Assembly: GCA_965221175.1 (NCBI GenBank)
Contig: OZ244867.1
Span: 124,001 to 188,000, forward strand
Direction: 5' to 3'
Length of the DNA stretch: 64,000 bases
Source of the DNA: JAJDZL01 sp965221175
GTDB lineage: Bacteria > Pseudomonadota > Gammaproteobacteria > Arenicellales > JAJDZL01
Shown here: positions 53,525 through 62,575 of the stretch, in pieces
Position numbering within the stretch: the stretch's first letter is position 1
Layout: every line of letters begins with the position of its first letter
The notes under the pieces: generated by a model
Told to the model about the DNA's origin: nothing
The model's database searches: none
Seen by the model: only the letters and a program-made list of their open reading frames with translations
Position numbers and translations under genes: made by a program

Positions 53525-54862
53525 ATGAACCTCTACTCATTACTGCAAGAACGGGAAGTTTCAAGAACGCCCATTCGCGTCGGCATGGTCGGTGCTGGAA
53601 AGTTCGCCACCATGTTCATGGCGCAAATCATTCGAACTCCAGGAATGAGTCTTGATGTAGTTTGTGACTTGAACCCCGACCGTGCCCACAAGAATCTGAA
53701 TACTGCAGGATTTCAGGATTCCAAAATATTCAATAGTCCTCAGAAGACTTACGCTAACAGTGACGTTTTTGTAACTGATGACATCAATGATGTGTTACGA
53801 GCAGGCAGCGCTGATGTAGTAATTGAATCGACCGGAGATCCTGTTGCAGGAGTGAGCCATGCTCTACAGAGTATCGGTTCCGGTATCGATATCGTCATGG
53901 TCAATGTAGAAGCAGATGTACTGGCAGGCGCTTTATTGGCTAAGAAAGCGCGTGAGCACAACGTGATTTATTCTCTCGCCTATGGCGACCAGCCAGCACT
54001 TATTGTTGAACAGGTGGATACTGTTCGATCTATGGGACTGGAGGTTGTCTGCGCTGGCAAAGGTACAAAATATCTTCCTTCGTATCATCAATCGACACCT
54101 GATACGGTGTGGAATTACTACGGACTGACAAGAGAAGATGCTGAGCGCGGAGGCATGAACAGCAAAATGTTCAATTCTTTTCTTGATGGCACCAAGTCTG
54201 CAATTGAAATGACGGCTGTGGCAAACGCGACTGGTTTGGAACCGCCTGAAAACGGCCTTTCGTTTCCGCCTTGTTCCGTTGACCAACTTGGCTCGATTTT
54301 GAGGCCCAAGAGCGAAGGGGGAGTGCTGGCGAAAAAAGGAATGGTCGAAGTGATTTCTTCGCTTCAACGAGATGGCTCCGAGGTGGAACGAGACTTGCGC
54401 TGGGGCGTATACGTAGTATTTGAAGCAGGAACCGAGTATGTAAAGCGATGTTTCAAAGAATATGGACTGGTGACTGACTCGACAGGAAAATATTCAGCGC
54501 TATATCGACCTTATCACCTGATCGGACTTGAACTGGGTGTCAGCGTGGCATCGGTTGCACTGCGACGAGAACCCACGGGATCGCCAGTTTCCTTTTCTGC
54601 AGATGTCGTTTCTGTTGCCAAGCGGAATCTTGGAGTTGGCGAAGTTCTGGACGGAGAGGGCGGGAGTACCGTGTGGGGCAAAATTGTGCCAGCTGCACAT
54701 TCTCTAAAAATCAAGGCAGTACCCATCGGGCTGGCTTCAGGAATTGAGGTGTTCAATCCAATTCCGAGAGATGGTATTGTAACTTGGGACGATGTTCGAG
54801 TTCATGACCGCTCAACCGCCCACAAACTGCGCAATCAGATGGAAATGGATTTTTCCGAATAG
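53525..54862 (+). CDS. NAD(P)-dependent oxidoreductase with C-terminal SAF domain (homoserine dehydrogenase-like, COG4091 type)
   Basis: 445 residues. N-terminal Rossmann domain RVGMVGAGKFATMFMAQI (19-36) with VVCDLNPDRAHKNL; middle ADVVIESTGDPVAG, VMVNVEADVLAGALLAKKA and YGDQPALIVEQVD; late SPVSFSADVVSVAKRNLGVGEVLDGEGG is the SAF/AFP-like domain. The group is annotated as predicted homoserine dehydrogenases and includes enzymes of sugar-acid or tetronate breakdown; substrate here unknown. The start of this gene is duplicated 450 nt upstream. Confidence 0.82.
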   Translation: MNLYSLLQEREVSRTPIRVGMVGAGKFATMFMAQIIRTPGMSLDVVCDLNPDRAHKNLNTAGFQDSKIFNSPQKTYANSDVFVTDDINDVLRAGSADVVIESTGDPVAGVSHALQSIGSGIDIVMVNVEADVLAGALLAKKAREHNVIYSLAYGDQPALIVEQVDTVRSMGLEVVCAGKGTKYLPSYHQSTPDTVWNYYGLTREDAERGGMNSKMFNSFLDGTKSAIEMTAVANATGLEPPENGLSFPPCSVDQLGSILRPKSEGGVLAKKGMVEVISSLQRDGSEVERDLRWGVYVVFEAGTEYVKRCFKEYGLVTDSTGKYSALYRPYHLIGLELGVSVASVALRREPTGSPVSFSADVVSVAKRNLGVGEVLDGEGGSTVWGKIVPAAHSLKIKAVPIGLASGIEVFNPIPRDGIVTWDDVRVHDRSTAHKLRNQMEMDFSE

Positions 54863-54874
54863 TCCGGAAGTTTG

Positions 54875-55309
54875 TTATTCGATTCGTCTGAATACCGCAC
54901 ACTGTGCGGGATGTGGGGCATTGGGATCTTCAACATCAATCACGATTTGGTCTCCTGTATTGAATTGACTTCCCCTTAGACGGCCAAGCGACAAGTTGTC
55001 GGCTCCGTCCATGGCAATCAATGCAAATTGGGTTTCTTGGCCATGTGCATCTACTCCTGTAGTCAACTCCCTGACGACTCCAGTGCCTTCCAACTCTCGC
55101 CACTCGGTGTGGCTATGGTCAATGTCGCAGATTAATTTGGGTGGGAAACTAGTTCTGCCGCATCCCGGGCAGAAAGTCCCTAGTGCCCGGCCTTCGGCTA
55201 GTGCTTTGAAATATCGATCCAATGCACCAAAGGAATAGGAGTAATCAAGTTCTACCTTAAGCGGAAAATAGTTCATGAGAGTATACGTTTTGGATGGCGA
55301 CGTTCTCAT
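54875..55309 (-). CDS. OB-fold/Zn-ribbon protein of the DUF35 (ChsH2-like) family
   Basis: 144 residues (133 if ATG 55276 is used). Rubredoxin-like Zn ribbon at ~45-70, where FCPGCGRTSFPPKLICD shows three Cys (CxxC and a single later Cys, with a following His as possible fourth ligand), then an OB fold (GTGVVRELTTGVDAHGQETQFALIAMDG). Members pair with thiolases or CoA-ligating enzymes in acyl-CoA metabolism. It lies just after the leucine operon, convergent with the oxidoreductase, and could assist the thiolase at 62.6 kb. Confidence 0.75.
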   Translation of the reverse strand: MRTSPSKTYTLMNYFPLKVELDYSYSFGALDRYFKALAEGRALGTFCPGCGRTSFPPKLICDIDHSHTEWRELEGTGVVRELTTGVDAHGQETQFALIAMDGADNLSLGRLRGSQFNTGDQIVIDVEDPNAPHPAQCAVFRRIE

Positions 55310-55420
55310 TTTTTATACTTTTGAATTACAAAATTGAAAACACTCTGTAACAGATTTTTTAGATATCAGCCAACTGCGATTGTAATTCAGCAGTGTCTGG
55401 TATCGTAATTTAAAGACACG

Positions 55421-56521
55421 TCAATCCATAGTGACAACGATATTTCCGATATGCTGCTTTCGGATGAATTGTGCCTGTGCTTCTTGAAGTTGCGCGAGTG
55501 GGTAGGTGGCAGCAAGAATCGGCGAGACCTCGCCACGCTCAATGTAGCCGACCAGTTTACCAAAGGTATCCGGAGCAACAACCGTGCATCCAGTGAACGT
55601 CAAATCATGCAAATACAGAGTGCGAAGATCCAATTCTACGATTGGGCCTGCGATTGCGCCAGCGCAGGTGTAACGACCACCTTGTGCAAGCAACTCAATC
55701 AAGTTCTTCCAATTTGCACCACCGACAATGTCAGCGACAACTGTGACTGAATGCTTTCCAATCGCGCTACCAATCGCGGATTTGAGATCAGTGGAATTTC
55801 GGTCAATCATTGCATTCGGAGATAATTTTACTAACTGATCATGTTTGTCTTTCGTGGCCATTGCAATTGTGACAGCTCCTCGGCGATTTGCGAGTTGTAC
55901 AAGCGCGGACCCCACTCCACCGGATGCTCCAGTAACCAACACCGTGTCAAGTTTTGTGACATTCGCGCGCTCAAGCATATTTTCGGCGGTTACCCAGGAA
56001 GTTGCGAAAGTTGCCAGTTCTGTATTCGACAGGCTACTTTCAACTATGTGTACCTGATTAGAATTAACAACGGTATATTCAGCAAATCCTCCGTCGCACT
56101 CCGAGCCAAAAAAACCACATTTTTCAAGATTTAGCGGATCCTGCCAGTCCCGCAGCCAGCAGTCAATCATCACGCGTCTATCTAGAAGTTCTCTACTCAC
56201 ACGGTTGCCGACGGCGAGCACAGTACCGGCGACATCGGCTCCTTGAATACGTGGGAATGACAGTGCATTCTGGCCCCAGGCAGCATCTCCACTATCTGTG
56301 GATTCCGCAGTACAGCCGCTGGTTGCTGTCGAGACGCTTTTTGAGTACCAACCTGTTCGGGTGTTGACATCAGTGTTGTTCAGCCCACATGCATGAACCT
56401 TGATCAGCACATTGTCATCGCCAGGAACGGGCACTGGCCAGTCTTCATGGTAGACAAGCTGGTCCAGGTCTCCGTGACCGGCAAGCACGACTGCTTTCAT
56501 GGTCTCTGGAATCTTCCTCAT
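55421..56521 (-). CDS. zinc-type/MDR alcohol dehydrogenase-like oxidoreductase
   Basis: 366 residues of the medium-chain dehydrogenase/reductase family. N-terminal GroES-like domain (MKAVVLAGHGDLDQLVYHEDWPVPVPGDDNVLIKV, GLNNTDVNTR), GADVAGTVLAVG, and Rossmann site VTGASGGVGSALVQLANRRGA. Closest in feel to quinone-oxidoreductase/enoyl-reductase-like members linked to acyl-CoA catabolism. 19 nt after mvaB, so the last gene of the leucine operon. Exact substrate unknown. Confidence 0.82.
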   Translation of the reverse strand: MRKIPETMKAVVLAGHGDLDQLVYHEDWPVPVPGDDNVLIKVHACGLNNTDVNTRTGWYSKSVSTATSGCTAESTDSGDAAWGQNALSFPRIQGADVAGTVLAVGNRVSRELLDRRVMIDCWLRDWQDPLNLEKCGFFGSECDGGFAEYTVVNSNQVHIVESSLSNTELATFATSWVTAENMLERANVTKLDTVLVTGASGGVGSALVQLANRRGAVTIAMATKDKHDQLVKLSPNAMIDRNSTDLKSAIGSAIGKHSVTVVADIVGGANWKNLIELLAQGGRYTCAGAIAGPIVELDLRTLYLHDLTFTGCTVVAPDTFGKLVGYIERGEVSPILAATYPLAQLQEAQAQFIRKQHIGNIVVTMD

Positions 56522-56540
56522 CTACGGAATTTCCTTACTA

Positions 56541-57446
56541 TCAATTCGATTTCGACAAAATCGCCTTTGCAACTCGTGAAGCAGGTGGCCGTTGCAATTC
56601 TGAGAACACAAATTCTGACACCTTGATGAGTGAATCCAGATTGATGCCTGTTTTCACTCCCATTCCATCCAGCATGTAGACTACATCTTCAGTTGCAACA
56701 TTGCCGCTTGCCCCGCTTGCATACGGACATCCGCCCAATCCCCCAATTGAGCTGTCGATGACGGATACTCCATGCTCTAATGCTTCCCTGATATTTGGCA
56801 ACGCCTGGCCATAAGTGTCATGAAAATGAACAGCGACGGAATCCAACGAAACTATATTTGCAAGCTCAGCGAGCAGCTTGCGTGTTCCGTTGACTGTGCC
56901 AACCCCAATTGTGTCTCCCAGCGAGACTTCATAGCAGCCCATGTGAAACAGTTTTTCAACCACAGGAAGGACTTGCTTTTCAGCAACTACCCCTTCATAA
57001 GGGCAGCCGAAAACACAGGAAACGTAGCCTCTTACCGGAATTTCCAGCTCGCGCGCTCGATCAATCACAGGTTTGAACCTCTGAAAAGATTGTTCAATAC
57101 TGCAATTCGTATTTTTCATGGAAAAAGTCTCAGATGCAGCAGAAAACACTGCAATTTGATCGACTCCAGCTTCAATTGCAGCGTTCATTCCAGTCATGTT
57201 GGGCACCAAGACCACAAACGCGACATCTTGTCGGCGACGTACAGCATTCAGTACCTGACCGGTACCTGCCATTTGCGGAACCCACTTAGGCGATACAAAA
57301 CTTCCTACTTCCAATGTCTTGATTCCGCACTCTGACAATCGATTGATTAAATCCACGCGGAATTCAATTGAGGTTTGGACTGATTCGTTTTGCAGCCCGT
57401 CTCGAGGTCCAACTTCTACCAAACGAACGTCAGGCGGGCAACTCAA
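56541..57446 (-). CDS. mvaB: hydroxymethylglutaryl-CoA lyase
   Basis: 301 residues. Catalytic signature VEVGPRDGLQNE (11-17 region), EVGSFVSPKWVPQM, GYVSCVFGCPYEG with the cluster Cys, and GLGGCPYASGASGNVATEDVVYMLDGMG with the active-site Cys and metal His/Asn. Cleaves HMG-CoA to acetyl-CoA and acetoacetate, the last step of leucine breakdown. Its start overlaps the liuD stop by 4 nt. Confidence 0.95.
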   Translation of the reverse strand: MSCPPDVRLVEVGPRDGLQNESVQTSIEFRVDLINRLSECGIKTLEVGSFVSPKWVPQMAGTGQVLNAVRRRQDVAFVVLVPNMTGMNAAIEAGVDQIAVFSAASETFSMKNTNCSIEQSFQRFKPVIDRARELEIPVRGYVSCVFGCPYEGVVAEKQVLPVVEKLFHMGCYEVSLGDTIGVGTVNGTRKLLAELANIVSLDSVAVHFHDTYGQALPNIREALEHGVSVIDSSIGGLGGCPYASGASGNVATEDVVYMLDGMGVKTGINLDSLIKVSEFVFSELQRPPASRVAKAILSKSN

Positions 57447-59476
57447 TTTGCTGTTCCTTCTGCATTGGAATCCAAAGGTTCAAGCGGTTCGACTACAACG
57501 CAAACTGCTCCTTCATCAATCTGTTCATTTTCGCCATAGTTGACGGAAGTTACAATTCCATCCAAAGGACTGGTAATCTGATGCTCCATTTTCATCGCTT
57601 CGATTACCATCAGCTTCTGTCCTGTTGCCACAACATCGTTCGTTTTGACTAATGTGCGAACCACTCTTCCTGGAAGTGGAGCAGTCAGCGTTCCAGAACG
57701 TTCCATCGGTGCATGGGCGACGGAAATCTTGTCTAAAACCCGTAGTTCATATAACGAGAAATCGTGAAAAACTCGTAGGAGATTCGGCAGATTGACAACT
57801 GTTGCTTGCCATTGAGATCCATCAATATCGACTTTGATAGTTTTGTCTTGAAATTCCTCAATACTGCAGTTCATCCGTTGCGAACCACACAGAACAACAC
57901 CATGTTTTTGTTGCAATTGAGTTGTGACATTCACAAATTCATTGTTGTATTCAAATAATTCTGTTATTTCCTGTATCGAATTGAGTCGCCAACCGGTTGA
58001 AGATTTCCATGGAGAGTGCTGATCTGCGTGTTCTTGCTTTTCCAATTTGTTGTGATCAGCACTTAGCGTTGAATGAAGAAATAGTGCTGCTATAGCAGCA
58101 ATTTCATTCGGTAAATGTTCGCATACCTGTGTTAGTTCGTCCATTCGCGTTTCTACGAATCTGACGTCAATGTTGTCGTTCAAGAATGAATCGTGTTGCA
58201 ACAGGTTCGACAGAAAATTCACATTGGTGTTCACTCCTGCAACGTGAAGCTGTGAGAGTCCATTCAGCATGCCTTTGATTGCACTGCTTCGATCCGATTC
58301 ATGGCTGATAATCTTGGCGATAAGAGGATCGTAGTGCTGGTCAACATGGTCTTTTTCTCTAACACCGGTATGCACCAGCAATTCATCGGATGCAGCTGGT
58401 AGAGTTAGATATTCAATGGTACCGGGAGATGGCAGAAACTCCTTAGATGGATTTTCGGCATAAATGCGAACTTCAACTGAGTGACCAACGGGTTGAGCAG
58501 GAAGGGGTAAAACCTTGATTGATTCACCTGCAGCTATTCGCAGCTGCCATTCAACCAGATCGGTACCCGTAATCTGTTCCGTAACTGGGTGCTCAACTTG
58601 AAGGCGAGTGTTCATTTCCATAAAGTAAAAACCTTCACCATCAAAAAGGAATTCCACAGTTCCAACGCTGTGGTAGTCAAGTGCATTCGCGAGGGAGACA
58701 GCCGCTTCATACATCTGAAATCGCAGTTCATCTGCGATATTCGGGGCTGGCGCCTCTTCTATGATTTTCTGATAGCGGCGCTGCGCAGAACAGTCTCGAT
58801 CAAACAGATGGACAATGTTGCCATGCTTGTCCGCTGCGATTTGCACTTCCACATGCCTAGCCTTTCCGAGATATTTTTCGATGATGACAGCATCATCGTC
58901 GAATGCCTCTTTGGCTTCTGATCGGGCCGACAGCAAACTTTCGCTGAACTCACTTTCGTTGTAAACGATTCTCATGCCTCGTCCACCACCACCCAATGCG
59001 GATTTCAATAGAACAGGAAAGCCGATTTCTTTGGCAGCGGAAATCATGATATCCAGATGTTGGCTTGAACTACGGTAACCTGGCAAGATTCGAACGTTGG
59101 CTTGTTCCGCGATTCCCGCAGCAGTGGATTTTGAAGCCATGATTCGAATAGCTTCGGAAGAGGGGCCAATAAATTCGATGGATTCTTTCTCGCAGTTTTC
59201 AGCCAGCACACTGTTTTCGGATAGGAATCCATAGCCCGGGTGGATGGCATCGGCACCGGACTGCTTCGCGGCATTCATTATTTTGCCTGCATTCAGATAG
59301 CTGTCAGCGGGGCGGGCACCTCCAATTTCGATGGATTCGTCTGCCAGCTCGACATGCATTGCATTTCGATCGACATCGGAGTGAATCGCAACAACCGGAA
59401 TGCCAAGTCTTTGTGCTGTGCGAGTGATGCGACAGGCAATCTCCCCGCGATTGGCAATGAGCAGTTTCTGAAACAA
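57443..59476 (-). CDS. liuD: methylcrotonyl-CoA carboxylase biotin-containing alpha subunit
   Basis: 677 residues: biotin carboxylase (FQKLLIANRGEIACRI; ATP-grasp LKSALGGGGRGMRIV; EMNTRLQVEHPVTE), a ~150-residue bridge with many changes, and C-terminal biotinyl domain with VIEAMKMEHQI (biotin on Lys). Context with liuB, liuC and mvaB assigns it to methylcrotonyl-CoA rather than propionyl-CoA. About 25 nt C-terminal of the AMKM motif begins the usual end. Confidence 0.93.
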   Translation of the reverse strand: MFQKLLIANRGEIACRITRTAQRLGIPVVAIHSDVDRNAMHVELADESIEIGGARPADSYLNAGKIMNAAKQSGADAIHPGYGFLSENSVLAENCEKESIEFIGPSSEAIRIMASKSTAAGIAEQANVRILPGYRSSSQHLDIMISAAKEIGFPVLLKSALGGGGRGMRIVYNESEFSESLLSARSEAKEAFDDDAVIIEKYLGKARHVEVQIAADKHGNIVHLFDRDCSAQRRYQKIIEEAPAPNIADELRFQMYEAAVSLANALDYHSVGTVEFLFDGEGFYFMEMNTRLQVEHPVTEQITGTDLVEWQLRIAAGESIKVLPLPAQPVGHSVEVRIYAENPSKEFLPSPGTIEYLTLPAASDELLVHTGVREKDHVDQHYDPLIAKIISHESDRSSAIKGMLNGLSQLHVAGVNTNVNFLSNLLQHDSFLNDNIDVRFVETRMDELTQVCEHLPNEIAAIAALFLHSTLSADHNKLEKQEHADQHSPWKSSTGWRLNSIQEITELFEYNNEFVNVTTQLQQKHGVVLCGSQRMNCSIEEFQDKTIKVDIDGSQWQATVVNLPNLLRVFHDFSLYELRVLDKISVAHAPMERSGTLTAPLPGRVVRTLVKTNDVVATGQKLMVIEAMKMEHQITSPLDGIVTSVNYGENEQIDEGAVCVVVEPLEPLDSNAEGTAN

Positions 59477-59489
59477 GGTGTCAGTCAGA

Positions 59490-60293
59490 TTACGATTTAC
59501 GCCAAGCAGGAGAGCGTTTGTTCAAGAATGCGGCAATTCCTTCCTTGCCTTCATCGGAAGCTCTAACCCGAGCAATCAGTCTCGCTGTTTCATCCTGTAG
59601 TTCCGAGTTTACAGGCTCGCTCAGAACATTTTGCAATACTGATTTTGCGATTTTCTGAGCGCCAGGCGCACCGGCTCGGAGTCTTTCAACAATGCCGCTT
59701 TCAATGCTGGGTATGTCATCCGAATGCCCGTACTCGTGAATCAGTCCAATCTGCTGTGCAGCAGAGGCGCTGAATACTTCACCTGTCAGAAAATATCGTC
59801 GAGCAGCGCGCAATCCGATGGCTTTCACAACGTAAGGGCTGATCACAGCTGGAATGAGGCCAATTTTAACTTCAGAAAGACTGAAAACTGCTGAGTCTAC
59901 TGCGATGGCGATATCGCAGCATGCCACCAAGCCAACTGCACCGCCGTACACGCCTCCATGAACAATCGCAACTGTAGGTTTTGGAAAACGATACAGTTTA
60001 TCCATCATGGTTGCCAGGCGGCGAGCGTCCTCAAAGTTCTGCTCCTCACTGTAATCCGCCATTCGCTGCATCCACTTAAGATCGGCGCCAGCGCTGAAAC
60101 TCCTGCCTGTGCCGCGAACAAGCAAAATTCGTACTGACTGATGCTTCTCTAACTGTTCAAGCGCATTTGTCATCTCGCCGATCATCAACTCGTCGAAGGC
60201 ATTGTGTACCTCCGGTCGATTCAGAGTCAGGGTGCAGGTACCCGTTTCGGCCAGTGTGACATAAATGGTTTCAAATTGATCAAATTCTGACAT
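59490..60293 (-). CDS. liuC: methylglutaconyl-CoA hydratase (enoyl-CoA hydratase family)
   Basis: 267 residues of the crotonase fold: LNRPEVHNAFDELMIGEM, oxyanion-hole FSAGADLKWMQRMADY and HGGVYGGAVGLVACCDIAIA, FSLSEVKIGLIPAVISPYVVKAIG with the catalytic Glu. The SAGADLKWM stretch is typical of LiuC/methylglutaconyl-CoA hydratases. Position between liuB and liuD is standard. Confidence 0.92.
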   Translation of the reverse strand: MSEFDQFETIYVTLAETGTCTLTLNRPEVHNAFDELMIGEMTNALEQLEKHQSVRILLVRGTGRSFSAGADLKWMQRMADYSEEQNFEDARRLATMMDKLYRFPKPTVAIVHGGVYGGAVGLVACCDIAIAVDSAVFSLSEVKIGLIPAVISPYVVKAIGLRAARRYFLTGEVFSASAAQQIGLIHEYGHSDDIPSIESGIVERLRAGAPGAQKIAKSVLQNVLSEPVNSELQDETARLIARVRASDEGKEGIAAFLNKRSPAWRKS

Positions 60294-60302
60294 GAATACA
60301 AA

Positions 60303-61904
60303 CTACATTCTGAATATGCCGAAACGCGTTTGTTCAATCGGTGCGTTTAGTGCTGCAGAGATTCCGAGTCCGAGAACCATGCGGGTATCCGCTGGATCAA
60401 TGATGCCATCATCCCAAAGTCGTGCACTTGAGTAATACGGTCGCCCTTGAGTTTCATATTGCTCCAGTATGGATGACTTGAATCGATCTTGTTCTTCCTG
60501 AGGCCATGATTTGCCTTTCATGCTGTCGAGCCGAACTTGAGTAAGCACGTTTCCCGCCTGCTCTCCGCCCATCACGGAAATGCGGGCATTGGGCCACATC
60601 CACAGAAACCTCGGCCCGTAAGCGCGCCCGCACATGGCATAGTTTCCAGCACCAAAACTGCCGCCAATAATCACCGTGAACTTGGGGACTTTTGCACAGG
60701 CTACTGCAGTCACCATCTTTGCTCCGTCTTTCGCGATCCCGCCAGCTTCATATTTTTGTCCGACCATAAATCCAGCGATGTTCTGCAGGAAAACAAGAGG
60801 AATATTCCGCTGACAGCAAAGTTCGATGAAATGCGTTGCTTTCAGGGCGGATTCTGAGTAGAGAATTCCATTGTTCGCAATGATTCCTATCGGGTATCCG
60901 AGGAGGTGCGCAAAGCCGCAAACCAGTGTTCCGCCATACAGCTTCTTGAATTCGTGAAAACTGCTACCGTCCACAAGGCGAGCTATGACTTCACGTACGT
61001 CATAGCTTTGCTTCAATTCAGTTGGTATGATGCCATACAGTTCTTTGGCATCATAGAGTGGTTCCTGAGGTTGCTGGACTTCAGTGGAGATATATTTAGG
61101 GCGATTCAAATTCGCGACGATATCACGAACAATTTGCAACGCATGTTGATCACTATTGGCATAGTGATCGGTAATTCCGGACTGGCGGGAATGTACGTCG
61201 GCTCCCCCCAAATCTTCTGCAGACACAGTTTCGCCGGTTGCCGCTTTAACAAGCGGTGGTCCACCCAGAAATATTGTCCCCTGATTACGAACGATGATTG
61301 ATTCGTCACACATGGCAGGGACATAGGCGCCCCCGGCCGTGCAGGATCCCATGACTGCAGCAATCTGGGGGATTCCTGCTGCCGACAGATTGGCTTGATT
61401 GAAAAATATCCGACCAAAGTGTTCGCGGTCTGGAAAGACGTCGTCCTGCAGAGGGAGAAATGCACCACCCGAATCAACCAGATAGATGCACGGAAGATGG
61501 TTTTCGCTGGCTATCTCCTGCGCACGTAGGTGTTTTTTTACAGTTATTGGGTAGTATGTTCCGCCTTTTACGGTGGCATCATTGGCAAAAATCATGCACT
61601 CACGACCACTTACCAATCCAATTCCTGTAACAATTCCGGCCGATGGCACTTCTCCGCCGTACATTTCACAAGCCGCATAAGGGGCGATCTCCAGGAAAGG
61701 AGCACCTCGGTCCAGTAGCAGCCGAATCCGGTCTCTAGCGAGAAGCTTGCCACGCGCAACATGTTTCTTACGTGCAGATTCAGTTCCTCCGGCTTGAATT
61801 GTCGAATAAACTGAATTTAGTTCTTCAACAAGACGCTTCATTGCGTCTCGTCGAGTATGAAACTCCGAACTATCGAGATTTATCTTGGATTCAAGGACTG
61901 ACAT
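60303..61904 (-). CDS. liuB: methylcrotonyl-CoA carboxylase beta subunit (carboxyltransferase)
   Basis: 533 residues. Carboxyltransferase features: ARGKLLARDRIRLLLDRGAPFLEI, GTYYPITVKKHLRAQEIA, YLVDSGGAFLPLQDDVFPDREHFGRIFFNQA (MCC-specific), AVMGSCTAGGAYVPAMCDE and GSFGAGNYAMCGRAYGPRFLW. Transfers CO2 from biotin on LiuD to methylcrotonyl-CoA. 9 nt before liuC. Confidence 0.95.
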   Translation of the reverse strand: MSVLESKINLDSSEFHTRRDAMKRLVEELNSVYSTIQAGGTESARKKHVARGKLLARDRIRLLLDRGAPFLEIAPYAACEMYGGEVPSAGIVTGIGLVSGRECMIFANDATVKGGTYYPITVKKHLRAQEIASENHLPCIYLVDSGGAFLPLQDDVFPDREHFGRIFFNQANLSAAGIPQIAAVMGSCTAGGAYVPAMCDESIIVRNQGTIFLGGPPLVKAATGETVSAEDLGGADVHSRQSGITDHYANSDQHALQIVRDIVANLNRPKYISTEVQQPQEPLYDAKELYGIIPTELKQSYDVREVIARLVDGSSFHEFKKLYGGTLVCGFAHLLGYPIGIIANNGILYSESALKATHFIELCCQRNIPLVFLQNIAGFMVGQKYEAGGIAKDGAKMVTAVACAKVPKFTVIIGGSFGAGNYAMCGRAYGPRFLWMWPNARISVMGGEQAGNVLTQVRLDSMKGKSWPQEEQDRFKSSILEQYETQGRPYYSSARLWDDGIIDPADTRMVLGLGISAALNAPIEQTRFGIFRM

Positions 61905-61938
61905 GACCGCAGTGACGTAAAACCAGGAAAATTTGGGG

Positions 61939-62541
61939 TTACCAACCCCCGGTTTTCACCCATGCCTCTAGTTGATTCAGTCGGTCATGTCCCCAAAACG
62001 GTTCTCCGTCCACGACGAAGAAGGGCGATCCGAACACTTTTTGAGCGATTGCATCATCTGTAGCTTTTCGTACCAGGTTCTTTACATCCAGATCATTCAG
62101 AGCAGATGATAAACTTGTAGAATCAATATCGATTTTGGTAGCAATGTCGATGACGACATCGGATTTTGAAATCAGTTTATCTTCAATAAAGTAGGCACGA
62201 AACAAAGACTGAGCGAGCTGCTTGGATTTTTTAGAATCCTTTTGATTGAGCCAGTAATAGGCACGACATGCTGCGATGGTTGCAACGGGAAAGGTTGACG
62301 GGACATTGAATTCGATCCCGTGAAAACGAGCCAGTCGGTGCAGGTCCAGACTACTGTATTCGTTGACCATAGGTATCTGCACGAGCGGCTTGCGTTCAGT
62401 AATTTTCATGACTGCTCCCATCAAATACGGTCGCCACACAACCTCGCAGCCGCAACGCTTTGCAAGCTCGTCTATCTTCTCGCTGGAAAAATATCCATAG
62501 GGAGAAGAAAAGTCGAAATAGAAATCAATGGAATTTTTCAT
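61939..62541 (-). CDS. DsbA-family 2-hydroxychromene-2-carboxylate isomerase-like protein
   Basis: 200 residues of the kappa-GST/HCCA-isomerase family: start DFYFDFSSPYGYFSSEKI with the catalytic Ser motif, WRPYLMGAVMK, and end VFGSPFFVVDGEPFWGHDRLNQLEAWV. Family members isomerise aromatic intermediates or act as glutathione-dependent enzymes. It sits inside the leucine operon between the thiolase and liuB, 34 nt from each, without an obvious step in that pathway. Confidence 0.88.
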   Translation of the reverse strand: MKNSIDFYFDFSSPYGYFSSEKIDELAKRCGCEVVWRPYLMGAVMKITERKPLVQIPMVNEYSSLDLHRLARFHGIEFNVPSTFPVATIAACRAYYWLNQKDSKKSKQLAQSLFRAYFIEDKLISKSDVVIDIATKIDIDSTSLSSALNDLDVKNLVRKATDDAIAQKVFGSPFFVVDGEPFWGHDRLNQLEAWVKTGGW

Positions 62542-62575
62542 GTGTACAGCTGCACTTTGCGATCACTATAACAAT

